From: BOG-931 sp963761525
GTDB lineage: Bacteria; Pseudomonadota; Alphaproteobacteria; Rhizobiales; Xanthobacteraceae
Direction of reading: 5' to 3'
Assembly: GCA_963761525.1 (NCBI GenBank)
Contig: CAVXHG010000009.1
Coordinates: 434,001 to 498,000, forward strand
DNA: 64,000 nt
Both the position numbers and the translations under genes were made by a program. Shown piece after piece: positions 17,590-26,222 of the stretch. The notes beneath the pieces were generated by a model. It saw only the letters and a program-made list of their open reading frames with translations. It was not told where the DNA came from and did not search any database. The stretch's first letter is position 1. The number at the start of each line of letters is the position of its first letter.

Positions 17590-18741
17590 GTGAACGCTCC
17601 GCAAGTTGTCGCGCGCGATGGGTCGCTAGCCGCCCGGCGGGCAATGTATTCGAACAACAAGCTGCAAATCGGTCTGTTCGGGGCCAATTGTTCGTCGGGA
17701 CGCGCGGTGACGCTGGTGCCGGAGCGGTGGTCGGGCAATTGGCCTGACAACAAACGGCTGGCGCAGATGTCCGACGATGCCGGCATCGACTTCCTGCTGC
17801 CGATCGGGCGCTGGAAGGGCTACGGCGGCGACACCGATTACCAGGGCACCACGCTCGAGACGATAACCTGGGCGACCGCGCTTCTGAGCGCGACCAAGCG
17901 CATCACGGTGTTCGGCACCGTGCACGCGCCGATTTTCAATCCGGTGGTTGCCGCCAAGGAAATGGTCACCGCCGATCATGTATCCGAAGGCCGCTTTGGC
18001 CTGAACATCGTTGTCGGCTGGAACGAGGACGAGTTCGACATGTTCGGCGTCTCGCAGCGCGAGCATTCCGACCGCTACGAATACGCCCAGGAATGGATCG
18101 ACGTCATCAAGATGATCTGGTCCGACCGGGAGGATTTCGACTTCGACGGCAAATATCTTCACATGAAGAAGATACGCGGCAAGCCGAAGCCGTATGGCGA
18201 TACGCGGCCGGTAATCATGAATGCCGGCGCTTCAGCGACCGGGCAGGCGTTCGCGATCAAAAACTGCGACGCGTTTTTTCTTCAGGCCTCCCGTACTTCG
18301 CTCGAGGAGACCCAGAAGAAGGTTCGTACAGCGCAGACGGCAGCCCGCGAGCAGGGCCGCGAGATCGGCTGTTACACGGTGGGCGTCGTCACTTGCCGGC
18401 CGACCAGGAAAGAGGCCGAAGAGTACTTCCACCATTGCATCGTCGAGCGCGCCGATTGGAGTGCGGTCGATCTTATCCTGGGCAAGAAGAACATCTCGCC
18501 ACAGACTGTGCCGATGGAAGAATTCCTCAAGCAGCGCGCCGGCTACGCGCAAGGCATGGGCGGCCTGCCGATTGTCGGCGATCCCGATCATGTCGCGGCG
18601 CAGATTGCCGATCTGAGCAAGGCGGGCCTGACCGGTATCGCCATTTCGCTGGTCAATTATATCAATGAATTGCCGTACTTCTGCGATGAGGTGATCGGCA
18701 GGCTTGAACGCATGGGGCTTCGCGAGAAGCCGCGCACTTGA
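17590..18741 (+). CDS. LLM-class flavin-dependent monooxygenase (RutA/SfnG-like)
   Basis: About 383 residues of the luciferase-like TIM barrel: LQIGLFGANCSSGRA at the start, then FLLPIGRWKGYGGDT, VSEGRFGLNIVVGWNEDEFD and the C-terminal GDPDHVAAQI. This arrangement is shared with RutA (pyrimidine ring opening) and SfnG (dimethyl sulfone oxidation), both supplied with reduced FMN by a separate reductase that is not found here. The start is set at GTG 17590, which has a strong GAGGAG site; an ATG at 17554 is possible. It probably forms a two-gene unit with the MetE-like gene. Confidence 0.87.
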   Translation: MNAPQVVARDGSLAARRAMYSNNKLQIGLFGANCSSGRAVTLVPERWSGNWPDNKRLAQMSDDAGIDFLLPIGRWKGYGGDTDYQGTTLETITWATALLSATKRITVFGTVHAPIFNPVVAAKEMVTADHVSEGRFGLNIVVGWNEDEFDMFGVSQREHSDRYEYAQEWIDVIKMIWSDREDFDFDGKYLHMKKIRGKPKPYGDTRPVIMNAGASATGQAFAIKNCDAFFLQASRTSLEETQKKVRTAQTAAREQGREIGCYTVGVVTCRPTRKEAEEYFHHCIVERADWSAVDLILGKKNISPQTVPMEEFLKQRAGYAQGMGGLPIVGDPDHVAAQIADLSKAGLTGIAISLVNYINELPYFCDEVIGRLERMGLREKPRT

Positions 18742-18828
18742 GCGGTTGATTCGACCTTTCGTATCGGATTTCACAGAACATTTTTGCGCGTTGTGCGTTG
18801 TCTTGGGCATTTGCCCCAGGAGAACGTT

Positions 18829-19305
18829 ATGGCGAAATCGAAATCCGACGACATTAATATTACCCGCGACCGGCTTGCCGAATTGCTCAACGAAGACCTT
18901 TCCCGCGAGTATCAGGCGATAATTGCTTACGTGAACTATTCGCAGGTGATCAAAGGCGCTGCATACATGGATATTGCGGACCAGCTCGAAGTTCATGCCA
19001 AACAGGAGCTCGATCATGCACTGGCGATCGCGCGGCAGATCGACTACCTGGGCAAAATGCCGACGGTAACGCCGAAGCCGGTTAAAACGTCGGAAAAGGC
19101 CGAAGAAATGCTTCGCTTCGATCTCGATAATGAGAACGAGACCGTGCGCAACTACCGCGATCGCATTCGCCAGTGCGAGGCGCTTGGGGAATTTGCGATT
19201 GCGGAGCAGATTCGCAAGATTCTGGCGCAAGAACAGGATCACCAGATCGATCTTGCGACCGCACTCGGTGTCGACGTGCCGGATATGAGTAAAAAAGAGA
19301 GCTAA
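18829..19305 (+). CDS. Ferritin-like (bacterioferritin-type) di-iron protein
   Basis: A 158-residue four-helix protein. Di-iron ligands of the ferritin-like superfamily fit SREYQAIIAY (helix 1), the ExxH in HAKQELDHAL (helix 2), NENETVRNY (helix 3) and EQDHQIDL (helix 4). It could store iron, detoxify peroxide or act as an oxidase. There is no cysteine-rich rubredoxin tail. The start ATG 18829 follows CAGGAGAA. No ICE palindrome like that near mbfA was found upstream, so Irr control is not indicated. Confidence 0.85.
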   Translation: MAKSKSDDINITRDRLAELLNEDLSREYQAIIAYVNYSQVIKGAAYMDIADQLEVHAKQELDHALAIARQIDYLGKMPTVTPKPVKTSEKAEEMLRFDLDNENETVRNYRDRIRQCEALGEFAIAEQIRKILAQEQDHQIDLATALGVDVPDMSKKES

Positions 19306-19312
19306 AGAGAGC

Positions 19313-20243
19313 TCATGAAATCGCAGAGGACATGAGCGGAGACACGCTAAATCCTAGCGGTCGGTCCAGCGAGATACGGCCAGCGGCGACCGCGCGGGCC
19401 CAGCGGGCGGTGGCCGGTAATCCGCCGAAGGAAAAGAAATGGATGCCGATACCTTGGGGTGCGGCGTCGGCGAGCGTTTGGATGATTTGGTCGGGCGCAG
19501 CCTGGGCAAACACTCCGCGGATCAGACCGGTTCTTCGTACCAGGGTCTGTGCCGAGGCCTGCACGCCGCATCGGCTGGCATAACGTAGAAGCGTTCCGAT
19601 GTTGGCGGGACCGGTGAGCCCAATGCGGATCGGTTGATCGACGCCCGAGTCTTCGGAGCTTCTCGACATAATCGAGGATAGCAGGCGAGTCGAAGCAGAA
19701 TTGGGTGACGATTTCGATCTCGATCCCCGTCGCCTCGGCCGCCGCGATTTTCTCCGACAAGGCGCGGATCAGTTGATCGTCACTGATCCGCGCATGACCT
19801 TGCGGATAACCTGCGATGCCAAGCGTCCGGATGCCCCGGCGGCGAAACACTCCGCTGTCGATGGCGTCAATGGCGCTGCGGAAAGGTCCGCAGGCTTCGC
19901 GATCGCCGGCGATGACGAGAACGCGCTGGACGTTCGCCTCGCCATTCAGGCGCGCCAGAAATTCATCAAGCGCACCGGTGCTTTGGAAATTGCGAACCGC
20001 GACGTGCGGAACCGGCTCAAAGCCGGCGGCGCGCAGCCGCGTTGCTGCGACAGTTATTTCTTCGGCGGCTCTGCCCGGCACCGCGCTGATATAGATGCGC
20101 GTACCGGGCCGCAGCCCTCGAAGCGCCGCGATATCGGCATCTGTCGGCCGCGTAGCCTCAAGGGAAAATCCTTGAAGCAGCCCGGCAATTCGTTGCACCG
20201 CGTCTGGGGTCTTTTCAGCCAGTACCGGTGCGAGTGCGGCCAT
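19313..20243 (-). pseudogene. Methylenetetrahydrofolate reductase-like gene, frameshifted
   Basis: The first 230 or so codons (GTRIYISAVPGRAAEEI, HVAVRNFQST, LVIAGDREACGPF, TQFCFDS) and the last 100 (VDQPIRIGLTGPANIGTLL ... GIHFFSFGG) are in different frames. Dropping one base near 19641-19646 joins them as KLRRLG-VDQPIRIG and restores about 309 residues, the normal MetF/FadH2-type length. The enzyme would reduce 5,10-methylene-THF to 5-methyl-THF. It follows the methyltransferase gene by eight bases and looks co-transcribed. It may well be intact in the organism. Confidence 0.85.
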
Positions 20244-20251
20244 CGCGGCGC

Positions 20252-21658
20252 TCAGGCGCGTCTACGTGAAATAACGTAGGACTCGTCGAAGAACCACAGT
20301 CCGCCGCGCTCACGCAGCACTTCACGGGTGGCGTCGAGATAGCGGCCGTCAGCCACCACTTCACCGAGCCGGTCGTCCTCGACCTGCGCCACGTAGATCG
20401 CGGCGTTCCAGGCGGCGAACAGGGTCGACGTCCCGATCGATTCCGAGATTTCCGACGGCAGCGTGTGCATCTCATAGCGGAACAGCGACCGGTTATCGGC
20501 ATAGGCATTGAAGTTGAGTTCGCGTCCGGCGGCGCCAAGGTCCTGCTTCACTGTTTTGAGGATCTGATGGCGGTCGTGGATGAAAGGATGGTCGCCTGGC
20601 CACACCTTCTGGATGATTTCCATGCCCGGATCGTTGCCGTGCGAATGGATCGCGATCAGCCGGCCGCCCGGGCCGAGCGCGCGCGCCAACGGGCCGATCA
20701 CGCGCTTGGCCTTGAAGTCGAGGGAAGCGCGAGCGCGATACGGCTGCGACGCAATCACAAGATCATAGTTGGCGACGGTGCCGCCGGGCTTCGGGATGAT
20801 CGGATCGAGCAGGAAGCGATGGTCGTCGCGATAGAGCACCAGCACGACCGGACGCTCATAAACCGGATTACCGGTGCGTGCGCTGACGCCGGCTTTCCAA
20901 TTCTGCCCAAGGAAGCCCTCGAGACCAATGATCTGTTCTTCGAACGCGTGGGCCGAATTGCCGACCAGCGGCAGTTCATGCCAGACCATGCTCGACGCGG
21001 CATTCAATGATTTCACCGCAAGCCACGGCGCGTCGGCATAGGCCATGTTGGTCAGCACCAGCACCGTTGCCGGATGCTCGAAAAAGCGGTCCGACATTTT
21101 CTGCAGCGTGAGCCGGACGTCCTCGAGGCTGATTTCCTTGCCGACCGTGTAGAACGGCATGTGCGGGAAGCGCGCGTGCATGGCGCGCATCACCCGCACC
21201 AGGACCGAGCCGTCGCCGACGCCGGCGTCGAACACACGAACAGCCGGCGGGCGAGGGTGGATATGCGCGAGCTCTTCGGAAACCCGGTGTGCGACTTCCC
21301 ATTTCTCGCTGCAGGTGTTGACGAACAGCAGATACTTCTGCCGGTTATCGAAAAAGCGGAAATTGCGCTGCGGGCTGTCGCTACTCGCCGGTGTCGTCGG
21401 CATGGTCAGTGAAGGAACTGGGGTCACAGGTCGCGGCTCCCGTGCTCGTTCGATAATTGTCGGCCGTTGGTCCTGTCCGGGATTGGCGGCCATGAAGCCG
21501 TGGATGCGGTCGAGAGTGTCAGTTGTGATCCGGCCGCCGTTGCGCAGCCGCGCGGCAAGTTTGCCGTCGTTGACTGCGCGGCGTCCGAACGTGGACTCGG
21601 CAAGTCCTGTTTGACGGCAGTAGTCCGAAATTTCCTGGAGGAGTTCTTGTGCGTTCAT
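20252..21658 (-). CDS. SAM-dependent methyltransferase with an N-terminal repressor-like domain
   Basis: A 468-residue two-part protein. Residues 1-60 (LLQEISDYCRQTGLAESTFG... then GGRITTDTLDRIHGFM) resemble a lambda-repressor-like helix-turn-helix. A Pro-rich linker leads into a class I methyltransferase from about residue 115, with the SAM-binding loop FDAGVGDGSVL and a later glycine loop LGPGGRLIAIHSHG. It sits eight bases upstream of an MTHFR-like gene, so its methyl chemistry may be tied to one-carbon metabolism. The substrate is unknown. The intergenic region upstream holds inverted repeats that could be its own operator. Confidence 0.8.
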   Translation of the reverse strand: MNAQELLQEISDYCRQTGLAESTFGRRAVNDGKLAARLRNGGRITTDTLDRIHGFMAANPGQDQRPTIIERAREPRPVTPVPSLTMPTTPASSDSPQRNFRFFDNRQKYLLFVNTCSEKWEVAHRVSEELAHIHPRPPAVRVFDAGVGDGSVLVRVMRAMHARFPHMPFYTVGKEISLEDVRLTLQKMSDRFFEHPATVLVLTNMAYADAPWLAVKSLNAASSMVWHELPLVGNSAHAFEEQIIGLEGFLGQNWKAGVSARTGNPVYERPVVLVLYRDDHRFLLDPIIPKPGGTVANYDLVIASQPYRARASLDFKAKRVIGPLARALGPGGRLIAIHSHGNDPGMEIIQKVWPGDHPFIHDRHQILKTVKQDLGAAGRELNFNAYADNRSLFRYEMHTLPSEISESIGTSTLFAAWNAAIYVAQVEDDRLGEVVADGRYLDATREVLRERGGLWFFDESYVISRRRA

Positions 21659-21967
21659 CGCACGCTCCTGACATTTCCCCGATGACGCGCGTTTTTGCGC
21701 TTTGGTTCTTGCTCACAGCGAACCAAGTCGAGTGGTTTCGGTCAACCACAAAATTGCCCAATATAATGATGGGCAAGATGATGGGAATATCGAATAAATC
21801 AAGCTTTAGTGGCCCTATATGAGAACGGTCTGCCCATCGGCGTCTTATCGCATTGGGTGATATTGGGATTTTGCCCACTTTTAGTGGGCAGACCTGAGAG
21901 CGGAGCCAACGGCCTGTTTTGCTTGGGAGTTCCGGGCTACGTTCCGGGACAAAGATGAGGGAGGATC
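21659..21967. promoter_or_regulatory. Divergent control region with TTGCCCA/TGGGCAA inverted repeats
   Basis: Between the methyltransferase (minus) and hyi (plus). ttgccca 21754-21760 pairs with tgggcaa 21770-21776, around a TATAAT hexamer at 21762-21767. tgcccac 21872-21878 pairs with gtgggca 21884-21890. A further tgccca half-site lies near 21834. The shared core suggests one regulator binding several sites. The region is AT-richer than its surroundings and holds no gene I can support. Confidence 0.45.
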
Positions 21968-22747
21968 ATGCCGCGTTTTGCCGCCAACCTTGGCCATCTC
22001 TTTACGGAGCGACCGCTCATGGAGCGGTTTGCCGCGGCTGCAGCTGCCGGGTTTACGGCGGTCGAGTTGCAATTCCCCTATGACGTCGCGCCGTCGGCCG
22101 TGAAGGCCGAACTGGAAAAGCATGGACTTACCCAGCTTGGCGTCAACACGCCGCAAACCCCGGAGTTTGGCCTCGCCGCGCAGCCGGGCCGTGAGCGTGA
22201 GTGGGAAGCGTCCTTCAAGCGGGCGCTCGATTACGTTGTAGCGATCGGCGGCACCGCCATTCACTGCATGACCGGTGTAGTGCCGCCGGAGCAGCGACCT
22301 GCGGCCGAGACGGTATTCATCAGAAATATCGCGCGCGCCGCTGAGCAAGCCGCGAAATCGAACATCACGCTGTTGATCGAGCCGATCAATCCGCGCGACC
22401 GGCCGGGCTATTTCATGGGCCGGGTCGAACAGGCAGCCGATCTTATCGGCAAGATCGGCGCGCCGAATGTGCGCATCCAGTTCGATTTCTATCACGTGCA
22501 GATCATCTCCGGTGATTTGCTCAAGCGCTTCGAAAAGTACCTGCCGGTGATTGGCCATTTGCAAATCGCGGCGGTGCCGACACGGGGCGAGCCCGACGAA
22601 GGCGAGATCAACTATCCCGCGATATTCGAGGCGATCGATCGCTCCGGCTATTCCGGATGGATCGGCTGCGAATACAAGCCGCGCACCCGCACCGAGGACG
22701 GTCTCGGCTGGGCGAAACCTTATGGCGTCGTGCCAAAACGGAGCTAG
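21968..22747 (+). CDS. hyi: Hydroxypyruvate isomerase / 2-oxo-tetronate isomerase family
   Basis: A 259-residue TIM barrel of the Hyi/OtnI group: PRFAANLGHLFTERPLMERF at the N-terminus, then metal and catalytic acids in LLIEPINPRDRPGYF, QFDFYHVQI and WIGCEYKP. Hyi interconverts hydroxypyruvate and tartronate semialdehyde; OtnI isomerises 2-oxo-tetronates in acid-sugar breakdown. Start ATG follows GAGGGAGGATC. Only two bases separate it from the SDR gene, so the two form an operon, probably for glyoxylate or sugar-acid use. Confidence 0.92.
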   Translation: MPRFAANLGHLFTERPLMERFAAAAAAGFTAVELQFPYDVAPSAVKAELEKHGLTQLGVNTPQTPEFGLAAQPGREREWEASFKRALDYVVAIGGTAIHCMTGVVPPEQRPAAETVFIRNIARAAEQAAKSNITLLIEPINPRDRPGYFMGRVEQAADLIGKIGAPNVRIQFDFYHVQIISGDLLKRFEKYLPVIGHLQIAAVPTRGEPDEGEINYPAIFEAIDRSGYSGWIGCEYKPRTRTEDGLGWAKPYGVVPKRS

Positions 22748-22749
22748 TC

Positions 22750-23493
22750 ATGCGTCTCGAAGGCAAAACCGCGTTGGTTACCGGCGCGGGCTCGGGCATC
22801 GGCAAATGCATTGCGGAGACTTATGCGCGGGAAGGCGCGCGCGTCGCGCTCGCCGATGTCAATCTCGAAGCCGCGAAGTCGGCGGCATTGGCGATCGGCA
22901 ATAACGCCATCGCGGTGCGCTGCGATGTTACGAAGCGCTCCGACATTGATGCTGCGATCAAAGAAACGCTGTCGGCTTTCGGTGGGCTCGACATCCTGGT
23001 CAATAATGCCGGCGCTACCCACGTCAACAAACCATTCCTGGAAATCGATGAGGCCGATTACGACCGGATCTTTGCCGTCAACGTCAAAGGCATTTTCCAG
23101 TTCTGCCAGGCGATTGTGCCGCATTTCCGCAAGCAGAAATCGGGCGCCATCATCAATATCGGATCGACGGCGGGGATACGGCCGCGTCCAGGCCTGTCGG
23201 CTTACAATGCCACCAAAGGCGCGGTGCACCTGTTGACGAAATCGCTCGCGGTGGAATTAGCGCCGGACCACATTCGAGTTTGCGCGATCGCGCCGGTCGC
23301 GACCGAAACGCCGTTGTTGCCGTCGTTCCTCGGCCCAGCCGAAGGTCAGCGCGAGAAATTTGTGGCCAGTGTGCCGCTTGGCCGTCTGGCGAAGCCGCAG
23401 GACATTGCCAACGCGGCGCTGTTTCTGGCCTCTGCGGATGCCGACTTTGTCACCGGCAATATCGTCGAGGTCGACGGCGGCCGGGCCGTTTAG
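22750..23493 (+). CDS. Short-chain dehydrogenase/reductase
   Basis: A 247-residue classical SDR. The NAD(P) loop TGAGSGIGKC lies at residues 11-20, NNAG follows in LVNNAGATHVNK, and the catalytic Tyr-Lys is in YNATKGAVHLLTKSLA. An Asp at the end of beta-2 (LADVNLEAA) favours NAD over NADP. The start is ATG 22750, two bases after hyi; an open frame reaches upstream inside hyi but is not used. It probably oxidises or reduces a sugar-acid intermediate handled by hyi. Confidence 0.92.
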   Translation: MRLEGKTALVTGAGSGIGKCIAETYAREGARVALADVNLEAAKSAALAIGNNAIAVRCDVTKRSDIDAAIKETLSAFGGLDILVNNAGATHVNKPFLEIDEADYDRIFAVNVKGIFQFCQAIVPHFRKQKSGAIINIGSTAGIRPRPGLSAYNATKGAVHLLTKSLAVELAPDHIRVCAIAPVATETPLLPSFLGPAEGQREKFVASVPLGRLAKPQDIANAALFLASADADFVTGNIVEVDGGRAV

Positions 23494-23681
23494 CTCCGCA
23501 TAGCCGTTTCCTCACCGCGCCTTGCGGTCTGTAGGAGAAACGGCCATTTAGTTACGTCTTTTCCCCAAAAATCGGCATATTTCGCTCATGACTTCGCCTT
23601 TTGGCCGCCGCGTTGGCCCGGCTGTTGCTTCCTGCAAGCTTGGCCTTTGGTGTACTATCCGCTGAAGGGAACGGACGGATT

Positions 23682-24264
23682 ATGTGGGGTCGAAAGAGCA
23701 GGGCTGACGCGGCAGCTGTCGCGATCGAGCCGCCATCGCCGCTGACGCAGGCGATGCGCCAGGCGCGCGTTGAAGTTGCCGAGCGCTCCAGCGTTGTCGT
23801 CGACCTGCGCGACGCCGAGCTTGCGCGCCTTGAGCTGCTTAACGAGGCTCTGAATCCGTTGTTTGCGGAAATTCCCGGCGATGTCGATCTGTTTGATCGT
23901 GGCATCAGCCGGGGCGACACGCCGCGGCTCTGGATCGATTTCAGTTGCTCATGTCGCGATGGGCCGCGACAAGCGTATCTATCGCTTCCTGCTCGATACC
24001 CGCGTCGGCCGGCGCGTGCTTACCGAATCTCACGACATTGCGGAAATCGTGCAGGCGGTGACCACGTATGTTGCGCGAAGGCTGGTCGAGCGGCAGCGGG
24101 CGCTCGACGAAGATCCCGACTTCATCAATCGCGTCGCGCCGAAAGCTGCTGCCCGAGAATATCGCCGCCGGCGCTGGCGTTCATTCGGTTGGCTGGTGCT
24201 GGGCTTTCTGCTCGGCTCGGCGGTGTTGATTGTCACCGCGCTGATTTTCGCGGCGAGCTCTTAG
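23682..24264 (+). pseudogene. Hypothetical membrane-anchored protein, frameshifted
   Basis: The first 87 codons (MWGRKSRADAAAV ... RLWIDF) and the rest (VAHVAMGRDKRIYRFLLDTR ... LVLGFLLGSAVLIVTALIF) lie in different frames. Removing the A near 23943 restores about 193 residues ending in one C-terminal membrane helix. I do not recognise the family. Its TAG stop (24262-24264) begins the palindromic element shared with the convergent phosphoesterase gene. Codon use looks normal on both sides of the break. Confidence 0.65.
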
Positions 24265-24300
24265 ACCTGATCCGATCAAGTCGAATCGGAACATGCTCTA
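24262..24300. repeat. Palindromic repeat element, copy 2 (hybrid, 39 bases)
   Basis: The left part (tagacctgatccgat) matches module B and the right end (acatgctcta) matches the end of module A. The TAG stop of the upstream plus-strand gene (24262-24264) and of the downstream minus-strand gene (24298-24300) are the two ends of this element. Confidence 0.75.
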
Positions 24301-25170
24301 ATATAGCGTGCGGCGCTCGGCGTCGCGAAAGCCCCCTTCGGCATCACGTTCGCGCCCGACCATTTCACAGCGCCAGTTTCCCGCTTCACCATCGATATGA
24401 AACAGGTTGTAACCGGCGCAGTTTTCGTCGCCGTGGGGCGCGCGAGCTGACGCTGACGGCACACCGACAGCGGGAATCTTGGTCTTTGGTCCTTCAAGCC
24501 AGACAAGTGCGCGGTGATGGTCGTGACCATGCAGTAAAAGCTCGGCGCCTTTGTCCGCGAGCACATCGAGAAGGTCTGCGGCATCGACCAGCCGCCGCAG
24601 TCGTCGTTTTGGCGGCGTGATCGCGGGATGATGGATCAACACGACGCGGAACATACCCCGTGTTTGATCGAGCAGTTCGAGCAGACGGGCGAGCTGATGT
24701 TTGCCGAGCCGTCCCGTCGCCATCAGCGGCGCTGTCGGAACCGCCGTCGAAAGGCCGATCAATGCGACGTTGCCGCGGCGCCGCAGGAACGGAAAGCCGT
24801 CCCGGCCATCGTCACCGCGCATATAGTCGCCCCAATAAGCGGCCGGGGAGGGAACGACGCTGCGCACATAGACGTCGTGATTTCCAGGAACCAGCGTGAC
24901 ATCAGTTGGCGAGCCGAGCGTTTGCAACCAGCCGCGAGCGCGATTGTACTCGTCGGCCAGCGACAGATTGACGAGATCGCCCGTCACCGCGATGTGGTCA
25001 GGTGTGCCGGCTTTCAGGTCGCGGACCGTCGCCTCGAACACTTCGGGCCGATGCACATGTTTACGACTGCGATGCCAGTTGATCCGCCCGAGTCCGCGCT
25101 TGCTGAAAAGCTCCGCGAAGCGTGGGCGGGATGCGAGATGCCAGTCGGACAGATGAGCGAGTGTGAACAT
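24298..25170 (-). CDS. Calcineurin-like metallophosphoesterase
   Basis: A 290-residue dinuclear-metal phosphoesterase. All motifs are visible: LSDWHLAS (Asp, His), GDLVN, VPGNHDVY, LIHHPA and HGHDHHRALVW. This layout fits the cyclic-nucleotide phosphodiesterase (CpdA-like) or Icc-type branch, but the substrate cannot be fixed by sequence. No signal peptide, so cytosolic. It ends in the palindromic element and starts just downstream of mbfA on the same strand (23-base gap), so the two may be co-transcribed. Confidence 0.88.
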   Translation of the reverse strand: MFTLAHLSDWHLASRPRFAELFSKRGLGRINWHRSRKHVHRPEVFEATVRDLKAGTPDHIAVTGDLVNLSLADEYNRARGWLQTLGSPTDVTLVPGNHDVYVRSVVPSPAAYWGDYMRGDDGRDGFPFLRRRGNVALIGLSTAVPTAPLMATGRLGKHQLARLLELLDQTRGMFRVVLIHHPAITPPKRRLRRLVDAADLLDVLADKGAELLLHGHDHHRALVWLEGPKTKIPAVGVPSASARAPHGDENCAGYNLFHIDGEAGNWRCEMVGRERDAEGGFRDAERRTLY

Positions 25171-25193
25171 TCAATAATGTAATGCGCAATTGG

Positions 25194-26147
25194 TTACGAA
25201 TTGCCGATAAGAATGCCTACGGCAAAGACCAGTACACCGCCGACAACAACCTGAAAGGCTGCTTGCAGGAAAGGCGTGTCCATGTACCGCATGCGAATCC
25301 AGGAGATCGCCGCAAGTTCGATGGCGACAACAACAAAAGCAAGTGTCGTTGCCGCGGAGAAGTTCGGGATCAGATAGGGCAGGGCATGGCCGAGGCCGCC
25401 AAGTGCGGTCATGGCGCCGGTGACTGCACCGCGCACGACCGGCGCGCCGCGTCCGGTGAGCGAACCGTCATCCGACAAAGCCTCGGCGAACGCCATCGAA
25501 ATGCCGGCGCCGATCGAAGCGGCAAGCCCGACGAGAAACGTGGACCAGGTGTTGTGCGTGGCAAAGGCCGCGGCAAAAAGCGGTGCGAGCGTCGATACCG
25601 AGCCGTCCATCAACCCGGCAAGTCCAGGCTGCACGTATTGCAGCATGAATAGCCGCTTCGAGGTCTCTTCTTCGGTGGCGCGGGCTGTCGGCGAGATCTG
25701 TTTGCCGAGTTGTTCGGCGAGGTGTTCGTGCTCGTCCTCCGCGGCGGCGAGGTTGGTCAGCAGCGCACGGATTGCGTCATCTTTCGTTGACTGCGCAGCA
25801 CGCCGGTAGAAGCGCGCGGTTTCGAGCTCCATCTCCTCGGCAAACTTCCGCGTGGCATCGAGCGCCAATGGACGGTTGAGCCAGATCGGCCGGCGCGTGA
25901 CAAAGCCTTTGACGTCCTGGCGGCGGATCAGCGGGAGAAAGTCGCCGAATTTCTGGCGATGGATCTCGAGCAAGCTGTCGCGATGACCGATCTCCTCCTG
26001 GGCCATCTTGTCGTACAATTCCGCCGTATCGGGATAGGTTTCGCGTAATGCATCCGCGAAGGAGCGATAGATGCGGTTGTCTTCGTCTTCATTGGAAATC
26101 GCGAGCGCAAGCACTTCCTGCTCGCTTAAGTTGGCAAAGCTTTTCAA
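25194..26147 (-). CDS. mbfA: Membrane-bound ferritin A, iron exporter (MbfA)
   Basis: A 317-residue fusion. Residues 1-150 are a ferritin-like/rubrerythrin domain with iron ligands in SNEDEDNRIYRSF, QEEIGHRDSL, EMELETARFYRRAA and AEDEHEHLAEQL. Residues about 175-317 are a VIT1/CCC1-type membrane domain (LAGLMDGSVSTLAPLFAAAF onwards, with several hydrophobic segments). MbfA exports iron under iron-replete and peroxide stress in Bradyrhizobium and Agrobacterium and is repressed by Irr when iron is scarce. A perfect ICE-like palindrome lies 35 bases before the start and supports both name and regulation. Confidence 0.93.
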   Translation of the reverse strand: MKSFANLSEQEVLALAISNEDEDNRIYRSFADALRETYPDTAELYDKMAQEEIGHRDSLLEIHRQKFGDFLPLIRRQDVKGFVTRRPIWLNRPLALDATRKFAEEMELETARFYRRAAQSTKDDAIRALLTNLAAAEDEHEHLAEQLGKQISPTARATEEETSKRLFMLQYVQPGLAGLMDGSVSTLAPLFAAAFATHNTWSTFLVGLAASIGAGISMAFAEALSDDGSLTGRGAPVVRGAVTGAMTALGGLGHALPYLIPNFSAATTLAFVVVAIELAAISWIRMRYMDTPFLQAAFQVVVGGVLVFAVGILIGNS

Positions 26148-26181
26148 GCGTCACCCCGGTTTGAACAGCTATTTGGACAGT

Positions 26182-26198
26182 ATTAGAACTATTCTAAT
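26182..26198. promoter_or_regulatory. ICE-type Irr operator upstream of mbfA
   Basis: attagaa-cta-ttctaat is a perfect 7+3+7 palindrome. It matches the rhizobial iron control element core TTAGAA-N3-TTCTAA as I recall it. It lies between mbfA (start 26147, minus) and a Nudix gene (start 26223, plus), so Irr could act on both. Confidence 0.8.
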
Positions 26199-26222
26199 CT
26201 AAGATACAGTGGCAAATTGCGA

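Noticed and set aside
18742..18828. Irr/ICE control of the ferritin-like gene
   Set aside because: No TTAGAA-N3-TTCTAA-like palindrome is present upstream.
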